This document shows, piece by piece, positions 61,152 through 64,000 of a stretch of DNA of 64,000 nt (its first letter is position 1; every line of letters starts with the position of its first letter). The notes beneath the pieces were generated by a model. It was not told where the DNA came from. It did not search any database and was given only the letters and a program-made list of their open reading frames with translations. The translations under genes and the position numbers were made by a program. Source of the stretch: Calvatia gigantea (taxonomy: Eukaryota > Basidiomycota > Agaricomycetes > Agaricales > Lycoperdaceae); assembly GCA_025093985.1 (NCBI GenBank), contig JACAAK010000003.1, positions 4,216,001-4,280,000 on the forward strand, given 5' to 3'.

Positions 61152-62376
61152 TTATTCTTTCTTCGCAAAGGTCATCCCAGATCCGTTCATGTCATGGATT
61201 GTCAGACCGTTCTCGAGACCGCTTTGAACACCATCAGACGACGCTGGATCCGAAAAGTTGATCGTCGTCACGATTGGAGCCTGAGTATAATCAGGCTCCT
61301 CGCCAAATGCTCTGCTCTGAGCTGTGCGAATCACAACCAAATTGAATGCGATTGGGATCGTGGCCGAATTCTGTGTTACGTTCGCATCAGAACGATATGC
61401 ACGCTGCCTTTGGGGGGAGAGATGGAGTACTCACCATCGTTCCGAGCAGAGAGATAGCGAAGCTGCTCCTCCCGAACCAAGCGAAGAGATGTGCAAAGCC
61501 AACCGATAAGTACAAGACTCCGGATTCCATGAGAACACGGATGAGGAACCGGAGTTTCTTCGTAAAGGACTTGTCGTCGCCCTTCCTCGCCACTCTCCAG
61601 ATCCGCCAGATCAAGAGGGCTGGTGAAGGACAGTGAGCAGATGCATCTCACATTTCACAGCCCTACTTACTCGTACAGTATAAGTTCAAGGCTGTTGTCG
61701 AAGCCCACAAGGGGGTGAGTGCGATACCCGGCCCTACGTTCATGTTTACAGCCGCCCATTGATAAGGCCCGAAATTCGGGTTGCTGATATGGACCGACTG
61801 AAGGAATATTTGCAGGATCGTGCAGACAATGCCACCAAGCCAGAGGATAATCGGGAATACCATAACGGCTTTGTTCTTGCCATAGACGACCCAGAGGCGA
61901 TTCAACTATGAGATGTCTTAGCAAGTTATCTTTCAACAATGGCTAATCGATATAATAATTACCAGTACTATATCCGCACAAAGGGCAATCGTATCTGCCA
62001 GCGTACACTGATCGCCCGAATCAGATCCCCTTCCAAATCGAAACCGCAGACGTGAAAAACTTACCCTCACAATACCGTTCCACGGAGGCGGAACCCAATT
62101 GAGTGGTTTATTTCCGGCTTCTACGAAGTCCATTTGCAGACTTATAATCCGGATATCCACAGATACATCGGCCAGTGAGAACGCCCCAATGATATTGGCT
62201 ACGATGAGCAATAACCAATTAAACCGTTTCCTGAGTTTCCATCCTTCATCCGTGAAAAGCAACCAGCGATTGGTAAGACAAAATGTGACGACGTTGATAC
62301 CGAACAGAAGGCCATGCGTGAAGACGATGGCTACTGGTTGCGCGAGCCGGGGCTGCGATAACTTGGGACCCGGCAT
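61152..62376 (-). CDS. seven-TM family membrane protein, copy C (intact)
   Basis: Exons 62376-62065, 62007-61963, 61905-61671, 61619-61435 and 61370-61152 give 331 residues without a break. Seven hydrophobic segments can be placed at about residues 13-41, 50-74, 105-122, 134-157, 179-198, 225-245 and 255-275. Recognisable blocks are LTNRWLLFTDEGWKLRK, LNRLWVVYGKNKAVMVFP, QSVHISNPNFGPYQWAAVN and MESGVLYLSVGFAHLFAWFG. The cytosolic tail ends FAKKE. Exon lengths and phases are the same as in copies A and B. The topology resembles a receptor-like protein, but I know no function or ligand. It is the reference copy for judging the two broken paralogues 55 kb away. Confidence 0.82.
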
Positions 62377-63794
62377 GATGTCTTGAAACCAAAATCAAGA
62401 GTGGAAGTGGCTCTGGATTACACTGGGGGATGCAATGATGGTTGCTTGTGGTTCCCACCTTTTTATCCACTGAATTGTTCGCAGGTTCCGAGTAATGGGG
62501 GCTTCCCAGACTTACCGCGGAAAATGAGTGGTATTTTTGGAGAAACATTTGATGGATATGGGAACCACCACCTACATTCTTACCAGCCAAGGCTTATTCA
62601 GAAGGATTTTCCTGCTACGCATGTATATTTAGCTTTATCCTTGTCAGTTGGGACCTATTCTGGCATAGCCCCCCCACGAGTTATCACTCGTGAGATCAGT
62701 ACCAGGTTTGTACGTCCCTACAGATCGAAGTTATACATTATTAATTTGCTCTCTCAAACATGGTTCTATAACAACGACGTGCCATGTAAATGTTTAGAAG
62801 TTGAGCGAAACCTCAACATGCACGGGCTCCCTCATAATATACCATAATCTGGATGGAAATGTGCACACGAATTCGGTTGTGGAGCTTTTCCCGCTGGCAT
62901 AACTATTTCTTAACTCCGAAGCAGTTCTTGTCTTCGCCTTGATGCAGTCACCCATCATGATGTTGATGTATCCTAGCGAGGATCACAGGATGTTGGCGTC
63001 CTCCGATAAAAAAAAAGGGATGGCTAGTCCACCTGGGTATAATAATTCCCACTCAGGTATCCAACCTCCAGCCAAACGAAATCAAGAAGTCACTAATCCC
63101 CCACCACACAAAATTAGTCAAAGCACCCGTTGTCAGCGGAGGCCGGAAGCGCGCAAGGACATGACAGATCTTCGAACCGTTGTTACCCTCATGAGCGTTC
63201 TCCGATCCGTGCCTTTCCTCGACACACCAAATGCCAAAAAAATTGGACGGCACCGCTGCACCACTTACAGATCTGCAATGGAGATCACCCATTAGCATAG
63301 CATCGCGGAAAATCCATTTGGTCTGCAAAACGAACTAGAGAGAAAGTGGGGAAATACGACACGCAGGGAGGAAACATTGTCGATGCATCATCGGACAGAT
63401 TCCTTTACCTTGAAGGGGGGTGATAGCGCTGCTAAGTCCGTCTTGATTGAAGGACATCCGGCTTGCATCATTTAACATTTTCAAGTGCCAAAAAATCAGG
63501 GGGATCAGTTGCAGCGCACAAGGATTTTCAGATTGAAAAGAAGTAGTCTATTAGAGGCACCGCATATCAAGGTCGTGCATTGACGGTACTCGTAGGACAA
63601 AATGTGGGCGATCGGAGTATACAAGGCTAAGGGTTAGCATACTACGTGGTACTCGATATAGTGGAACATGGAGGGGCATAACAGGATCTGGTGGGTTTAA
63701 AGGCGCAAAAGCGCCAACTAATTTCTCATAAATCATCACAGAAGAATAATGACACTTGCGATTTGAATGGCCTTCGGCGGATCAGGAGCACCTA
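62377..63794. other. intergenic between seven-TM copies C and D
   Basis: No gene is supported. The open frame at 62939-63295 (plus) has no motif. The first 100 bp hold the copy C promoter with its TATA-like element. Confidence 0.45.
62459..62469 (-). promoter_or_regulatory. TATA-like element GGATAAAAAGG, seven-TM copy C
   Basis: It lies 83-93 bp upstream of the copy C ATG on the minus strand, matching the element at the same distance before copies A and B. Confidence 0.5.
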
Positions 63795-64000
63795 TTACTT
63801 CTCATTCCTCGCGAACGTCGACCTAGATCCTTCCAGGTCATAGACTGTTGGCCCGGTCTCAACGCTGCCTTGGACGCCGGCGGATGATATCGGCTGCTGT
63901 GAGAAGTTGATTGTCGTCACCTCCGGAACAGTATAATCAGGCTCTTCGCCATATGCTCGGTTCTGCGCTGTACGGACCACAACCAAATTGAACGCAATCG
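63795..64000 (-). CDS. seven-TM family membrane protein, copy D, C-terminal exon only
   Basis: The last exon reads AFNLVVVRTAQNRAYGEEPDY and ends FARNEK, clearly homologous to the last exon of copy C (AFNLVVIRTAQSRAFGEEPDY). The gene runs off the window to the right, so its integrity is unknown. Copies C and D are tandem in the same direction. Confidence 0.75.
   Translation of the reverse strand, partial: IAFNLVVVRTAQNRAYGEEPDYTVPEVTTINFSQQPISSAGVQGSVETGPTVYDLEGSRSTFARNEK

Overview
This window looks like nuclear DNA of a filamentous basidiomycete, most likely an Agaricomycete. Its genes are cut by many short introns (mostly 45-70 nt, GT..AG). They encode typical fungal eukaryotic proteins, including mitochondrial complex I 49 kDa subunit, ATP23, DPM3, glutaredoxin, annexin, a TPX2-type protein and a Kre9/Knh1-type GPI-anchored wall protein. 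Multi-copy F-box and seven-TM families are also present. I see no rRNA, tRNA, CRISPR array or recognisable transposon. Exon borders were worked out by hand from splice sites, reading phase and remembered family motifs; no search was run.

Left end (0.5-11.8 kb): a decayed tandem array of three related units. A complete unit reads: DBR1 (RNA lariat debranching enzyme) relic on the minus strand, a seven-TM gene on the plus strand, an F-box gene on the plus strand. Unit 1 has a DBR1 5' stub, a frameshifted seven-TM gene and a cut-off F-box fragment. Unit 2 has a near full-length DBR1 pseudogene, a frameshifted seven-TM gene and an intact F-box gene. Unit 3 keeps only the 3' flank of the seven-TM gene and a nearly intact F-box gene. 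An intact seven-TM relative (61.2-62.4 kb) and the end of a fourth one (63.8-64.0 kb) lie at the right edge.

Middle (12-46.5 kb): a Gfd2/YDR514C-like RNase H-fold protein that seems to have lost its catalytic residues (12.2-14.8 kb, plus). Then on the minus strand: an unrecognised small gene, DPM3, glutaredoxin, the wall protein, ATP23, an enoyl-CoA hydratase with a peroxisomal C-terminus, the TPX2-type protein, a NIF3 protein and the complex I 49 kDa subunit. The last one is divergent from a mannose-6-phosphate-receptor-like gene across about 127 bp.

Right part (46.5-64 kb): a long gene-poor stretch holding one clean orphan exon and a diverged repeat pair, then a low-complexity zinc-binding protein, an annexin and an OB-fold protein on the minus strand, then the seven-TM genes.

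Three long segments (about 18.9-24.7, 27.1-32.6 and 46.5-52.8 kb) hold no gene I can support. The most unusual observation is a predicted 2-nt exon in the complex I 49 kDa gene, together with several other micro-exons and two possible GC-AG introns.
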